DNA from: an uncultured Faecalibacterium sp.
GTDB taxonomy: Bacteria; Bacillota; Clostridia; Oscillospirales; Ruminococcaceae
Length of the DNA: 64,000 nt
Direction: 5' to 3'
Assembly: GCA_934511465.1 (NCBI GenBank)
Contig: CAKSWG010000002.1
Location: 1 to 64,000 of the forward strand
Below are positions 40,955 through 49,171 of the stretch, piece by piece. Below the pieces are notes generated by a model that worked only from the letters and a program-made list of their open reading frames with translations, searched no databases and had not been told where the DNA came from. The position numbers and the translations under genes were made by a program. Position 1 is the stretch's first letter, and every line of letters starts with the position of its first letter.

Positions 40955-43141
40955 TTAGCGGCAGACCGGGTCGGCGGCATCGTAAAGGGCCTGCGCCATA
41001 CGGCTGGCATCCTCCGGGGTCATCAGGTCCTGCACCACGTTGCGGACGGCAGTGCCCACCGCAAATTCGTATTTCGGGATGGAGAACCGCTCCGGGGTCT
41101 GGTTTATCACCCCACGCTGTCCCAATCCAAAGCTCTTTTTAGAAGTGTTCATCCACGGGAAGATGCTGTAGTTCTGGAAATCCTCATAGGCATCCACGAT
41201 GGGGGAGGTGCCGCCCAGACGAACCAGCAGGGAAGCCACATCCGCAGAGTAGTACCAGTGGAAGAACTGCTTGCAGGCTTCCGCTTTTTGGCTGTATCGG
41301 GAGATGCCCACGATGCCGCCGCCCAGCAGAGGCTTGCATCCCGGAAGGATGGCCGCGCCCACCCGACCGACGACCACCGAATTTCCGGAGTTGATCAGTT
41401 CGGCTGCATAGTTGGAGTAGATGACGGTCATGGCGGTCTTTCCCTCCGCAAATTTCTGGATGCTGTCGCCCCACCAGTTCTGCTTGCAGGAGAACTTTTC
41501 CAGTGCACGGTACTGGCGCATGGCCGCCTGCATTTCGGGGCAGTCCAGCCGGAGGGTCTCCGGCGTAGAGCCGAAGCGGTCGATGCGGGAAAGGTAGAAG
41601 GGCAGAAAATCGCTTGCCGCAACGGAGGCAGAGCCGCAGGTCATGGTGGTGCCGTACTCGGTGGGGGAGTCCGGGTTGCAGCTGCGGGTGAAGAACTCCG
41701 CAGCGTGGAGATACTGCTCGTAGGTGGTGGGCACCACAAGATTTTCGTGGAAACGCTCGTAGTAGGCGCGGCACAGCTTGGCGTCGTGGAACAGGTCGGT
41801 GCGGTACAAAAAGATCTGCACACTGGGGTCAAGGGGAAGGGCATAGACCCGGCCGTTCAGCATCGAGTAGCTGTCGTAGCCGTTTTTGATCAGCCGGGGG
41901 GACAGCCCCTCCGGGGAGATGGAAAGCTCGTCCAGCGGACGATAAATGCTTTGCCCGATGTCTCCGAACTGCGCCACGTCAATACGGATCATATCATAGG
42001 TAAAATGCGGCCCGATGAGGTTCAGCTGCGCCAGCAGGTCATCGTAGGGGACACCGATCAGCTTGACCCGGATGCCGCTGCGGTGCTCAAATTCCGGCAG
42101 CAGCTTGCGGAGTGCCTGGGTGGAAGGGTTTTCCAGCGTGAGCATGGTCAGCTGGGTGTCCGGCATCCGCTGCAGCCCGGGGAAGGAATCGGCAAAGCCT
42201 TTTGGCGCATAGAAAAGCTCTTTTTCCGCCGAGGCAGAGTCCTGGTCGAGCTTTGAAAACAGCTTGATGATGCGGATGCCCAGAAAGCCGTAATCCAGAT
42301 GATACAGCTCCACCGCCTTTTCCGGCAGGGCAGTGCAGGCACCGATGGTGAGGATGGGCGGGATCTTTTCAATGTGCAAAAGCCGGAACGCCCGGAGCAG
42401 CGCATCGGTGCAGACCGAGCTCTGGGTCAGGATCACATCGTAGGGGTCGGCGTTCTGCGCCAGCTCAAAGGCCTGATTCAGCGCCAGCTTATACCCGGAG
42501 GGGATGTGTGCCAGTGTCAGCCCCTGCGCCTGCGCACATTTCTGCAGGCTGGAAAAGATGGGGTTTTCGGCCTCGCCGTGCCTTTCCACCCCGAAGTAGG
42601 CGATTGACCGCCAATGCTTTTGGGCACAGAACGCGGTCACTGCGGCACCGATCTTCTGCGGGTCAAAGGAAAGGAACCATTCGTCCGTCCGCAGCGTTCT
42701 GGGCCTGCGCTCCACAAATACGATGGGACAGTGCAGAGAGCGGTATTTTTCCAGGCACTCTTTACTTAAAGTAGAAATGACGATGAGGGCTGCCAGCCCG
42801 GATGCCCGCAGATTGTCCAGAATGACCTCTTCCTCCGCAGGGATATCCTCGGTCTGGTACACCAGCAGGCTTTTCTGGCTTTTGGGAAAATTCAGCTGGA
42901 GCGCCGTGAAAAAATCGATGTACTTGGCTTCCTTCAGGGATGGCAGGATGACGGCGATGGTGTTGGGCGAGCCCTGACGGAGCCGCTGTGCCTGAACATT
43001 GGGAACATAGCCGAGTTTCTTTATGGCATTTTCTACCAGCTGTATCTTTTCGATGCTGACCTTTCCGGTCTTGTTCAGAACATTGGAAACGGTGCCGTGG
43101 GATACGCCGGCTTCTTTGGCGATATCGTTGATGGTAGGCAC
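40955..43141 (-). CDS. LacI-type regulator fused to an ABC solute-binding domain
   Basis: A 728-residue cytoplasmic protein of three parts. Residues 1-50 are a LacI HTH and hinge helix (INDIAKEAGVSHGTVSNVLN). Residues 60-330 are a LacI/periplasmic-binding-like sensor (NTIAVILPSLKEA ... ILTIGACTALPEKAVEL). Residues about 338-720 form a complete type-1 extracellular solute-binding fold (MLTLENPSTQALRKLLPEFE, YDMIRIDVAQFGDIGQ, WWGDSIQKFAEGKTAMTVIY, LLGGGIVGIS) with no signal peptide, so it must act inside the cell as a second ligand sensor. It is divergent from an ABC importer operon with two shared operator-like sites, which it probably controls. Confidence 0.88.
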   Translation of the reverse strand: MPTINDIAKEAGVSHGTVSNVLNKTGKVSIEKIQLVENAIKKLGYVPNVQAQRLRQGSPNTIAVILPSLKEAKYIDFFTALQLNFPKSQKSLLVYQTEDIPAEEEVILDNLRASGLAALIVISTLSKECLEKYRSLHCPIVFVERRPRTLRTDEWFLSFDPQKIGAAVTAFCAQKHWRSIAYFGVERHGEAENPIFSSLQKCAQAQGLTLAHIPSGYKLALNQAFELAQNADPYDVILTQSSVCTDALLRAFRLLHIEKIPPILTIGACTALPEKAVELYHLDYGFLGIRIIKLFSKLDQDSASAEKELFYAPKGFADSFPGLQRMPDTQLTMLTLENPSTQALRKLLPEFEHRSGIRVKLIGVPYDDLLAQLNLIGPHFTYDMIRIDVAQFGDIGQSIYRPLDELSISPEGLSPRLIKNGYDSYSMLNGRVYALPLDPSVQIFLYRTDLFHDAKLCRAYYERFHENLVVPTTYEQYLHAAEFFTRSCNPDSPTEYGTTMTCGSASVAASDFLPFYLSRIDRFGSTPETLRLDCPEMQAAMRQYRALEKFSCKQNWWGDSIQKFAEGKTAMTVIYSNYAAELINSGNSVVVGRVGAAILPGCKPLLGGGIVGISRYSQKAEACKQFFHWYYSADVASLLVRLGGTSPIVDAYEDFQNYSIFPWMNTSKKSFGLGQRGVINQTPERFSIPKYEFAVGTAVRNVVQDLMTPEDASRMAQALYDAADPVCR

Positions 43142-43179
43142 AGGATCTTCCCCCTTTTTTGCAGACGGTCTTTTCTATG

Positions 43180-43208
43180 ATAATATCCTAAACGGTCAAA
43201 AATTACAA
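43180..43208 (-). promoter_or_regulatory. Promoter of the LacI-type regulator gene
   Basis: On the minus strand TTGTAA (43208-43203) and TATTAT (43185-43180) have a 17-base spacer, about 40 bases before the start codon. Confidence 0.7.
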
Positions 43209-43233
43209 GAAAAAAAGTAAAAATCTGCCGTTC

Positions 43234-43249
43234 AAATTGGAACGAGTCA
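43234..43249 (+). promoter_or_regulatory. Putative operator O1 (LacI-type)
   Basis: AAATTGGAACGAGTCA, a 16-bp sequence with the central CG typical of LacI operators. It lies upstream of the regulator's own -35. The same sequence recurs inverted at 43387-43402. Confidence 0.75.
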
Positions 43250-43385
43250 TTATTTTAACAAAGTCTCACGGGCAAAAGGGCGAAAACAACCCGTAAATCA
43301 TTGTCATATTGCACACAAAAAGTAAACCTCACCTGTGAATATGGTAGAATTACGCGTTGCAGACTGAAATTTTACCTGTATTTGA

Positions 43386-43414
43386 TTGACTCGTTCCAAT
43401 TTTGGCGGTATACT
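43386..43414 (+). promoter_or_regulatory. ABC operon promoter overlapped by operator O2
   Basis: TTGACT (43386-43391) and TATACT (43409-43414) have a 17-base spacer. TGACTCGTTCCAATTT (43387-43402), the inverted copy of O1, covers the -35 and spacer, so binding should block RNA polymerase. The two operator centres are about 153 bases apart, suitable for DNA looping. Confidence 0.8.
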
Positions 43415-43485
43415 GAGCACAACACGAGGGGGAACAAGCCGCTCCCCACAAAATTGACTGAGGAAAATGAAAAAGGAGAAAAGTC

Positions 43486-44604
43486 ATGAGAAAGATTTCT
43501 CGCCGCAGCTTCATCAAGGCTGCAACCTTTACCGCAGCCGCTGCTGCACTGACCGCTTGCGGTGGTTCTTCTTCCAGCACCACCACTGCTTCCAGCACTG
43601 CTGCTTCTGCCGCTGCTGACAACACCCCCTCCAACAAGGGCACCGGCGTTACCCTGAATGTCTACACCAACTCCGATACCGACGGCCGCGACGAGTGGCT
43701 GATCGAGCGTGCCGCACAGGATGGCTTCAAGGTCCAGGTGGTCGGCGCAGGTGCTGCTGACACCCAGAACCGTCTGCTGGCTGAGAAGGCTTCTCCCATT
43801 GCTGACGTTGTGTTCGGTCTGAACGCCATCATCTGGGAGTCCCTGAAGGCTGAGGACATCCTGATCCCCTTTGTGCCGGAGTGGGCAGACGAGATCCCCG
43901 CCGGTCTGAACGACGACGAGGGCTACTACCACGCCATCGTCAAGCAGGCCATTCTGCTGGTCTACGATCAGAACCAGCTCACCGAAGATCAGGCTCCCAC
44001 CGATTGGCCCGACCTGTGGACCAAGCCGGAGTTCGATAAGAAGTACGAGTACCTGACCAGTCTGGGCGGCGGCACAGTCCGCAACGTCATCGCCGGTATC
44101 CTGACCCGCTATGCGGACCCCAACGGTGATCTGGGCATTGCACAGGAAGGCTGGGATGCTATCGCCGAGTACTACAAGCACGGTGTGCCCAATGAGAGCG
44201 GCGTGGACCTGTACGCACAGATCGCCAGCGAGAACAGCACCGTTGTCTGCGGTCAGATGTGGTCCTCCGGCGTTGAGACCCGCGACGAGCAGTACGGTGT
44301 CAAGACCGGCTACGCAATTCCCGAAATCGGCGTTCCCTATGCAGTTGAGGGCGTTGCTATCGTGAGCGGCACCAAGAATGAGGAAGAGGCACAGCGCTTC
44401 GTCAACTGGTTCGGCAGCGCACAGATCCAGGGCGAGTGGTCTGAGGTCTTCTCCACCCTGCCGGCAAACACCAACGCTGTCGGTAAGGCCAACGAGTTCA
44501 ACCAGACCATCGCAGAGCTGCCCGCACAGCAGATCGACTGGGCACTGGTTGCACAGAACATCGACGCATGGTGCGAGAAGATCATGCTCGAGTACATGCC
44601 GTAA
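43486..44604 (+). CDS. ABC transporter substrate-binding lipoprotein (Afu/Fbp-type)
   Basis: A 372-residue exported binding protein. The signal MRKISRRSFIKAATF contains a twin-arginine-like motif and ends in lipobox LTAC (Cys near 25), followed by a Ser/Thr linker. The mature fold (LNVYTNSDTDGRDEWLIERA, VVFGLNAIIWESLKAEDIL, YHAIVKQAILLVYDQNQL) resembles the iron/2-aminoethylphosphonate/sugar-phosphate-binding group (AfuA, FbpA, PhnS). The downstream phosphodiesterase suggests an organophosphate ligand. AAAGGAGAAAAG precedes the start. It is first in the operon controlled by the LacI-type fusion. Confidence 0.88.
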   Translation: MRKISRRSFIKAATFTAAAAALTACGGSSSSTTTASSTAASAAADNTPSNKGTGVTLNVYTNSDTDGRDEWLIERAAQDGFKVQVVGAGAADTQNRLLAEKASPIADVVFGLNAIIWESLKAEDILIPFVPEWADEIPAGLNDDEGYYHAIVKQAILLVYDQNQLTEDQAPTDWPDLWTKPEFDKKYEYLTSLGGGTVRNVIAGILTRYADPNGDLGIAQEGWDAIAEYYKHGVPNESGVDLYAQIASENSTVVCGQMWSSGVETRDEQYGVKTGYAIPEIGVPYAVEGVAIVSGTKNEEEAQRFVNWFGSAQIQGEWSEVFSTLPANTNAVGKANEFNQTIAELPAQQIDWALVAQNIDAWCEKIMLEYMP

Positions 44605-44646
44605 TCATCCCGGCATTCTGAAGTTCGTTCGTTTACAATAATGCGG

Positions 44647-44689
44647 AAAGGTCGGTTTGCAGATGCCATACAGCGAGCCGACCTTTTTT
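44647..44689 (+). terminator. Intercistronic hairpin between binding protein and ATPase genes
   Basis: AAAGGTCGG pairs with CCGACCTTT over a 22-base loop and is followed by TTT. As in pst, this would allow partial termination, so that the binding protein is made in excess. Confidence 0.7.
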
Positions 44690-44718
44690 CGCAGCTGCTC
44701 ATCATCGAGGTACAGAGC

Positions 44719-45735
44719 ATGATCAAACTTGAACATATCGAAGTGACTTTTGGCTCCTTCAAAGCCCTGAAGGACATCAACATTGACATCCACGAAGGTG
44801 AGTTCTTCACCTTCCTTGGACCCTCCGGCTGTGGCAAGACCACGACCCTGCGTACCATCACCGGCTTCATTTCTCCCAGTGCCGGTACTGTCAGCGTCCG
44901 CGGCAAGGACATCACCCACACCCCCATCGAAAAGCGCAACATCGGCATGGTGTTCCAGAGCTACGCTCTGTTCCCCACCATGACCGTGTACGAGAACATC
45001 GCCTTCGGCCTGCAGGTCCAGAAGATGGACAAGGAGGAGATCCGCAAAAAGGTCGTTGAGATGGGCAAGAAGGTGGACCTGAACGAAGAGCAGCTGAAGA
45101 AGAAGGTCTCCGAGCTGTCCGGCGGTCAGCAGCAGCGTGTGGCCATCGCCCGTGCGCTGGTCACCAACCCTGAGATCATCTGCCTGGACGAGCCTCTGTC
45201 CAACCTTGACGCAAAGCTGCGCGTTCAGCTGCGCAACGAACTGAAGGACCTGCAGAAGCGTTTCGGCATTACCACCGTTTACGTCACCCACGATCAGGAA
45301 GAGGCTCTGACCCTTTCTGACCGCATCGCAGTGTTCAACAAGGGCGTGATCGAGCAGATCGGCCGTCCGGATGAAATTTACAGCCACTCCGCAACCGAGT
45401 TCGTCTGCAACTTCATCGGCGACATCAACCGCCTGACCCCGGAATTCCTCGCCGGCACCGGTGCAGATAAGGTGGAGAGTGTTGATCCCAAGAAGCACTG
45501 CTACATCCGTCTGGAGCGTATGCACGTCAACGAGACGATGGCCACCGACACCCTCAAGACCGAAGCTGTGGTGGAAGATTACGAGTTCTACGGCCTGTAC
45601 ATCAAGTACACCGTCCGTGCCTTCGGCCAGACCATCAAGGTCATCGAGAAGAACAGCGGCAAGACCCTGTACAAGAAGGGCGATACGGTGACGCTGAGCT
45701 ATAACCCTGCTGACATCATGCAGTACGAGGGGTGA
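44719..45735 (+). CDS. ABC transporter ATP-binding protein (Afu/Fbp/Pot-type)
   Basis: A 338-residue ATPase. Walker A is GPSGCGKTTT, the Q-loop MVFQSYALFPTMTVYENI, the signature LSGGQQQRVAIARAL and Walker B IICLDEPLSNLDA. The His loop is VTHDQEEALTLSD. A C-terminal TOBE-like domain starts at about residue 245. The start at 44719 has GAGG upstream; a longer frame begins inside the hairpin and is unlikely. It powers the fused permease encoded next. Confidence 0.93.
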   Translation: MIKLEHIEVTFGSFKALKDINIDIHEGEFFTFLGPSGCGKTTTLRTITGFISPSAGTVSVRGKDITHTPIEKRNIGMVFQSYALFPTMTVYENIAFGLQVQKMDKEEIRKKVVEMGKKVDLNEEQLKKKVSELSGGQQQRVAIARALVTNPEIICLDEPLSNLDAKLRVQLRNELKDLQKRFGITTVYVTHDQEEALTLSDRIAVFNKGVIEQIGRPDEIYSHSATEFVCNFIGDINRLTPEFLAGTGADKVESVDPKKHCYIRLERMHVNETMATDTLKTEAVVEDYEFYGLYIKYTVRAFGQTIKVIEKNSGKTLYKKGDTVTLSYNPADIMQYEG

Positions 45736-45742
45736 TTCTGAG

Positions 45743-47464
45743 ATGAAAGAAAAGAAAAAATTCTCATTTACGCCTGAAAAGCTGTGGGGAATTGCAATTT
45801 TTGTGTTCTTCGCATGGTTCATTTTCGCATTTCTGGTATTCCCCAACCTCAACACCGTGGTGAGCGTGTTCTACCAGAACGGTCACTTTACCACCGAGAT
45901 CTTCACAAAGCTCATCCACTCTACCAAGGCGATGCGAAGCCTGCGGAACAGCTTGATCCTTGCGCCCACCCTGTCCCTTACCGTCGGCTTTATCGGCATC
46001 AGTCTGGTGCTGATCACCGAGTATTTCGACATCAAGGGTGCCAACATCCTCCGTCTGGGCTACATGACCACCCTGATCTACGGCGGCATTATTCTGGTCT
46101 CCGGCTACAAGTTCATCTACGGCAAGACCGGTATCCTGACCACCCTGTTCGCCAAGATCATCCCCAGCTTCCCCATTGACTGGTTTGAAGGCTACTGGGC
46201 AGTTCTGTTCGTTATGACCTTCGCCTGCACCTCCAACCACATGATCTTCCTCCGCAACGCCATGCGTTCGGTGGACTTCCAGACCGTCGAGGCTGCACAG
46301 AACATGGGCGCATCCCAGTTCCGCATCCTGACCAAGGTGGTCCTGCCGGTGCTGACCCCCTCTCTGATGGCTGTCACCATCCTGACCTTCATCACCGGTC
46401 TGTCCGCTACCTCCGCACCTCTGCTGGTTGGCGGTCAGGACTTCCAGACCATCACCCCCATGATCCTGACCTTCGCCAACAACGTCAGCTCCCGCCCGCT
46501 GGCAGCACTGCTGGCTCTGTTCCTTGGCGTTGCTACCATCATCCTGCTGACCATCATGATCCAGATCGAGAAGCGCGGTCATTATATGTCCGTTTCCAAG
46601 GTCAAGACCACCATCGTCAAGCAGAAGATCCGCAACCCCATCCTGAACGTCGTGGCTCATGTGTACGCTTACCTGCTGTTCCTCATCTATGTCATCCCCG
46701 TGGCACTGGTCGTTCTGTTCTCCTTCACCGACTCTGCCACCATCGCAAGCAAGCACCTGACCCTGTCCAGCTTCACTCTGGATAACTACATCTCCATCTT
46801 CCAGAAGGCTTCCTCCTACAAGCCCTTCGTGGTCAGTATCGCCTACTCCGCCATTGCTGCTTCCTTTGTGGCAATCATCGTTCTGGTGGCCTGCCGCATC
46901 CTGCAGAAGCGCAGGGACCGTCTGGGCGGCGCACTGGAATACGGCCTGCTGATCCCCTGGCTGCTGCCCACTACCCTGATGGCTCTGGGTCTGATCACCA
47001 CCTACAACACCCCGCGCGTCTGGATGTTCAACAAGGTCCTGACCGGTACCTCCGTCATCATGCTCATCGGCTACATCATCATCAAGATCCCCTTCACCCT
47101 GCGTATGACCAAGGCTGCTTTCTTTGCGCTGGATGATTCTCTGGAGGATGCAGCCCGGAATATGGGTGCGAAGCCCTTCTACACCTTCATGCGTGTGCAG
47201 CTGCCCATCATCCTGCCTACGGTTCTGGCTATCTTTGCCCTGAACTTCAACGGCTTGCTGGGCGACTACGATATGTCCGTGTTTATGTATCACCCCCTGA
47301 ACAAGCCTCTGGGCGTGTACATCAAGTCCCTGACCGACTCCGAGACCAACGCAGACAACGCTGCCCTGACCTTCGTGTATGCAGTGCTGATGATGATCAT
47401 CTCTGCCGTCGTTATGTATCTGGTCTATGGCCGCGGCAACAAGGTGGACAAGAGCAAAGAGTGA
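45743..47464 (+). CDS. Fused two-domain ABC permease (Fbp/Afu-type)
   Basis: A 573-residue membrane protein with about 12 helices, two MetI-type permease halves in one chain. Coupling loops are EAAQNMGASQFRILTKVVLP (about residues 180-200) and EDAARNMGAKPFYTFMRVQLP (about 470-490). Two such EAA motifs prove the duplication. FbpB, AfuB and PhnU-like importers share this form. It starts 7 bases after the ATPase stop. Confidence 0.93.
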   Translation: MKEKKKFSFTPEKLWGIAIFVFFAWFIFAFLVFPNLNTVVSVFYQNGHFTTEIFTKLIHSTKAMRSLRNSLILAPTLSLTVGFIGISLVLITEYFDIKGANILRLGYMTTLIYGGIILVSGYKFIYGKTGILTTLFAKIIPSFPIDWFEGYWAVLFVMTFACTSNHMIFLRNAMRSVDFQTVEAAQNMGASQFRILTKVVLPVLTPSLMAVTILTFITGLSATSAPLLVGGQDFQTITPMILTFANNVSSRPLAALLALFLGVATIILLTIMIQIEKRGHYMSVSKVKTTIVKQKIRNPILNVVAHVYAYLLFLIYVIPVALVVLFSFTDSATIASKHLTLSSFTLDNYISIFQKASSYKPFVVSIAYSAIAASFVAIIVLVACRILQKRRDRLGGALEYGLLIPWLLPTTLMALGLITTYNTPRVWMFNKVLTGTSVIMLIGYIIIKIPFTLRMTKAAFFALDDSLEDAARNMGAKPFYTFMRVQLPIILPTVLAIFALNFNGLLGDYDMSVFMYHPLNKPLGVYIKSLTDSETNADNAALTFVYAVLMMIISAVVMYLVYGRGNKVDKSKE

Positions 47465-47493
47465 TCCAATAATTCAGAAATGAGGTATTTGAT

Positions 47494-48354
47494 ATGGTCG
47501 GCAAAAAAGAATATGCACAGATCAACGAGCTGTTGAATGCGCGTCTGGATGCCAAAAAGGTTCTCATTGCGGTGCATCGCGGCGCATGGGGCGGCAACAT
47601 CATCGAGGGCACCGTGCCCTCCCTTGAGCTGGCACTGAAGATGGGTGCGGATATGTTCGAGTGCGACCTGTCCAAGTCCACCGACGGCGTGATCTATGCC
47701 TTCCACGATACGCAGGAGCCTCGCCTGCTGAAAACGAAGCAGAACGTCAAGACCATGACCTCCGCAGAGATCGACGCACTGGAGTTCTACAACAGCATCG
47801 ACGAGCCCAGCGGAAAGCATGTCCAGCGTTTTGAAGAAGTGGTGAAGTATTTCACCCACGGCGAGCTGTTCAACATTGATCGTTCCTGGCCCATCCTTGC
47901 CGAGACCCATGAGCTGCTGAAGGACTACCCCCATGTGGTCAAACAGGCGATCATCAAGACCCCGGTAAAGGACGAATATCTGGAGTTCTTCCAGAACTGC
48001 CCGGTCAAGTATATGTATATGCCCATCGTGTACAACATGGAGGAGCTGCGTAAAGTTCTGACCTACGACAACATCAACATCGTTGGCGTGGAGGCCATTG
48101 CCAAGACCGCGGATTCCGAGATGATCGACCCGGAGAACCTGAAGTGGATTCGGGAGCAGGGTCTGTACATCTGGGTCAACAGCATCAATCTGGGCAGAGG
48201 TCACGAGCTGAGCGGCACCTACAACGACGATGTGGCCCTCAGCGAGGGACCGGATGCCGCATGGGGCGTTCTGATGGATCGTGGATACAATGTGATCCAG
48301 ACCGACTGGCCTTCCCTGCTGGCTTCTTATCGGGACGAGAGATTCGGCGTATAA
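47494..48354 (+). CDS. Glycerophosphodiester phosphodiesterase-family protein
   Basis: A 286-residue TIM-barrel phosphodiesterase. HRGAWGGNIIEGTVPSL supplies the catalytic His and Glu, MFECDLSKSTDGV the metal Glu/Asp pair, and YAFHDTQEPRLL the second His. The C-terminal IQTDWPSLL is also typical. No signal peptide is present, so it cleaves an imported phosphodiester in the cytoplasm. Its place as last gene of the ABC operon suggests that the importer takes up glycerophosphodiesters or similar organophosphates. AATGAGGT precedes the start. Confidence 0.88.
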   Translation: MVGKKEYAQINELLNARLDAKKVLIAVHRGAWGGNIIEGTVPSLELALKMGADMFECDLSKSTDGVIYAFHDTQEPRLLKTKQNVKTMTSAEIDALEFYNSIDEPSGKHVQRFEEVVKYFTHGELFNIDRSWPILAETHELLKDYPHVVKQAIIKTPVKDEYLEFFQNCPVKYMYMPIVYNMEELRKVLTYDNINIVGVEAIAKTADSEMIDPENLKWIREQGLYIWVNSINLGRGHELSGTYNDDVALSEGPDAAWGVLMDRGYNVIQTDWPSLLASYRDERFGV

Positions 48355-48383
48355 CCGATAAAAAGCCCGGAGTGTAACCCCTG

Positions 48384-48415
48384 AAGGCAGAGACTGCACG
48401 GGTCTCTGCCTTTTT
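48384..48415 (+). terminator. Terminator of the ABC-GDPD operon
   Basis: AAGGCAGAGAC pairs with a TCTCTGCCTT arm around a short loop, followed by TTT. Confidence 0.85.
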
Positions 48416-48432
48416 GTATAGGAGACGATACC

Positions 48433-49116
48433 ATGAAACTATTCTATGGGACTGGGAACCAGAGCAAGCTGCGGAATATGCGTGCCATCCTTGCCGGGAT
48501 GCCCATTGAACTTGTTACCCCGGCAGACCTTGGCATCCGACTCCCTGCTGTGGATGAGACCGGCGCAACGCCGCTGGAAAATGCAGCGTTGAAAGCCGAG
48601 GCATACCATGCTGTCTCCGGCCTGCCCAGCTTCTCGCTGGATTCCGGGCTGTATCTGGAAGGGGTGCCGGCAGAGCTTCAGCCGGGGCCATACGTCCGCC
48701 GGGTAAAGGGCAGGGAGCTTTCCGATGAGGAGTTCATTGCCTATTATCAGCAGCTGGCGCACCAGTACGGCGGCAGGCTCAAGGCACGGTTCATCAACGG
48801 GCTGTGCGTGGTGCTGGACGACCGGCAGCGGAAAGAAGCCGCCGGGCCGCAGGTCTCCACAGACTGGTTTTGGATCGTGGAAACGCCCCACTCTACCCGG
48901 TTGAAGGGCTTTCCCATGGACAGCATTGCGGTAGATCCCCGGACCGGGCGGTACTGGGTGGAGGGCGATTTGAAGGACGAACAAAACGCCAAGGGTTCTG
49001 CCCTTGCCACGGGTGTCCGACGGTTCTTTTCAGAGCTGCTGCAAAACGACTTACACTCTGAGATCGTTCCCTATCCAGATCGATCCGAAAAACACGAGAG
49101 AAAACACGAGAAATAA
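48433..49116 (+). CDS. Ham1/RdgB-like non-canonical purine NTP pyrophosphatase
   Basis: A 227-residue protein of the Ham1 fold, which removes deaminated purine nucleotides such as dITP. The N-terminus LFYGTGNQSKLRNMRAIL matches the family T-x-N-x-x-K signature. DETGATPLENAALKAEAY and FSLDSGLYLEG follow, the latter in place of the usual D-D-S-G-L. The sequence is more divergent than true RdgB, and the Lys/Glu/His-rich tail (residues 205-227) is extra. AGGAGACG precedes the start. It lies between terminated and new transcription units. Confidence 0.78.
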   Translation: MKLFYGTGNQSKLRNMRAILAGMPIELVTPADLGIRLPAVDETGATPLENAALKAEAYHAVSGLPSFSLDSGLYLEGVPAELQPGPYVRRVKGRELSDEEFIAYYQQLAHQYGGRLKARFINGLCVVLDDRQRKEAAGPQVSTDWFWIVETPHSTRLKGFPMDSIAVDPRTGRYWVEGDLKDEQNAKGSALATGVRRFFSELLQNDLHSEIVPYPDRSEKHERKHEK

Positions 49117-49171
49117 AAGAAACAAAGCGAAAGAAAGAAAACACATATTCTGACAGGAAAGGAGAAATTTT

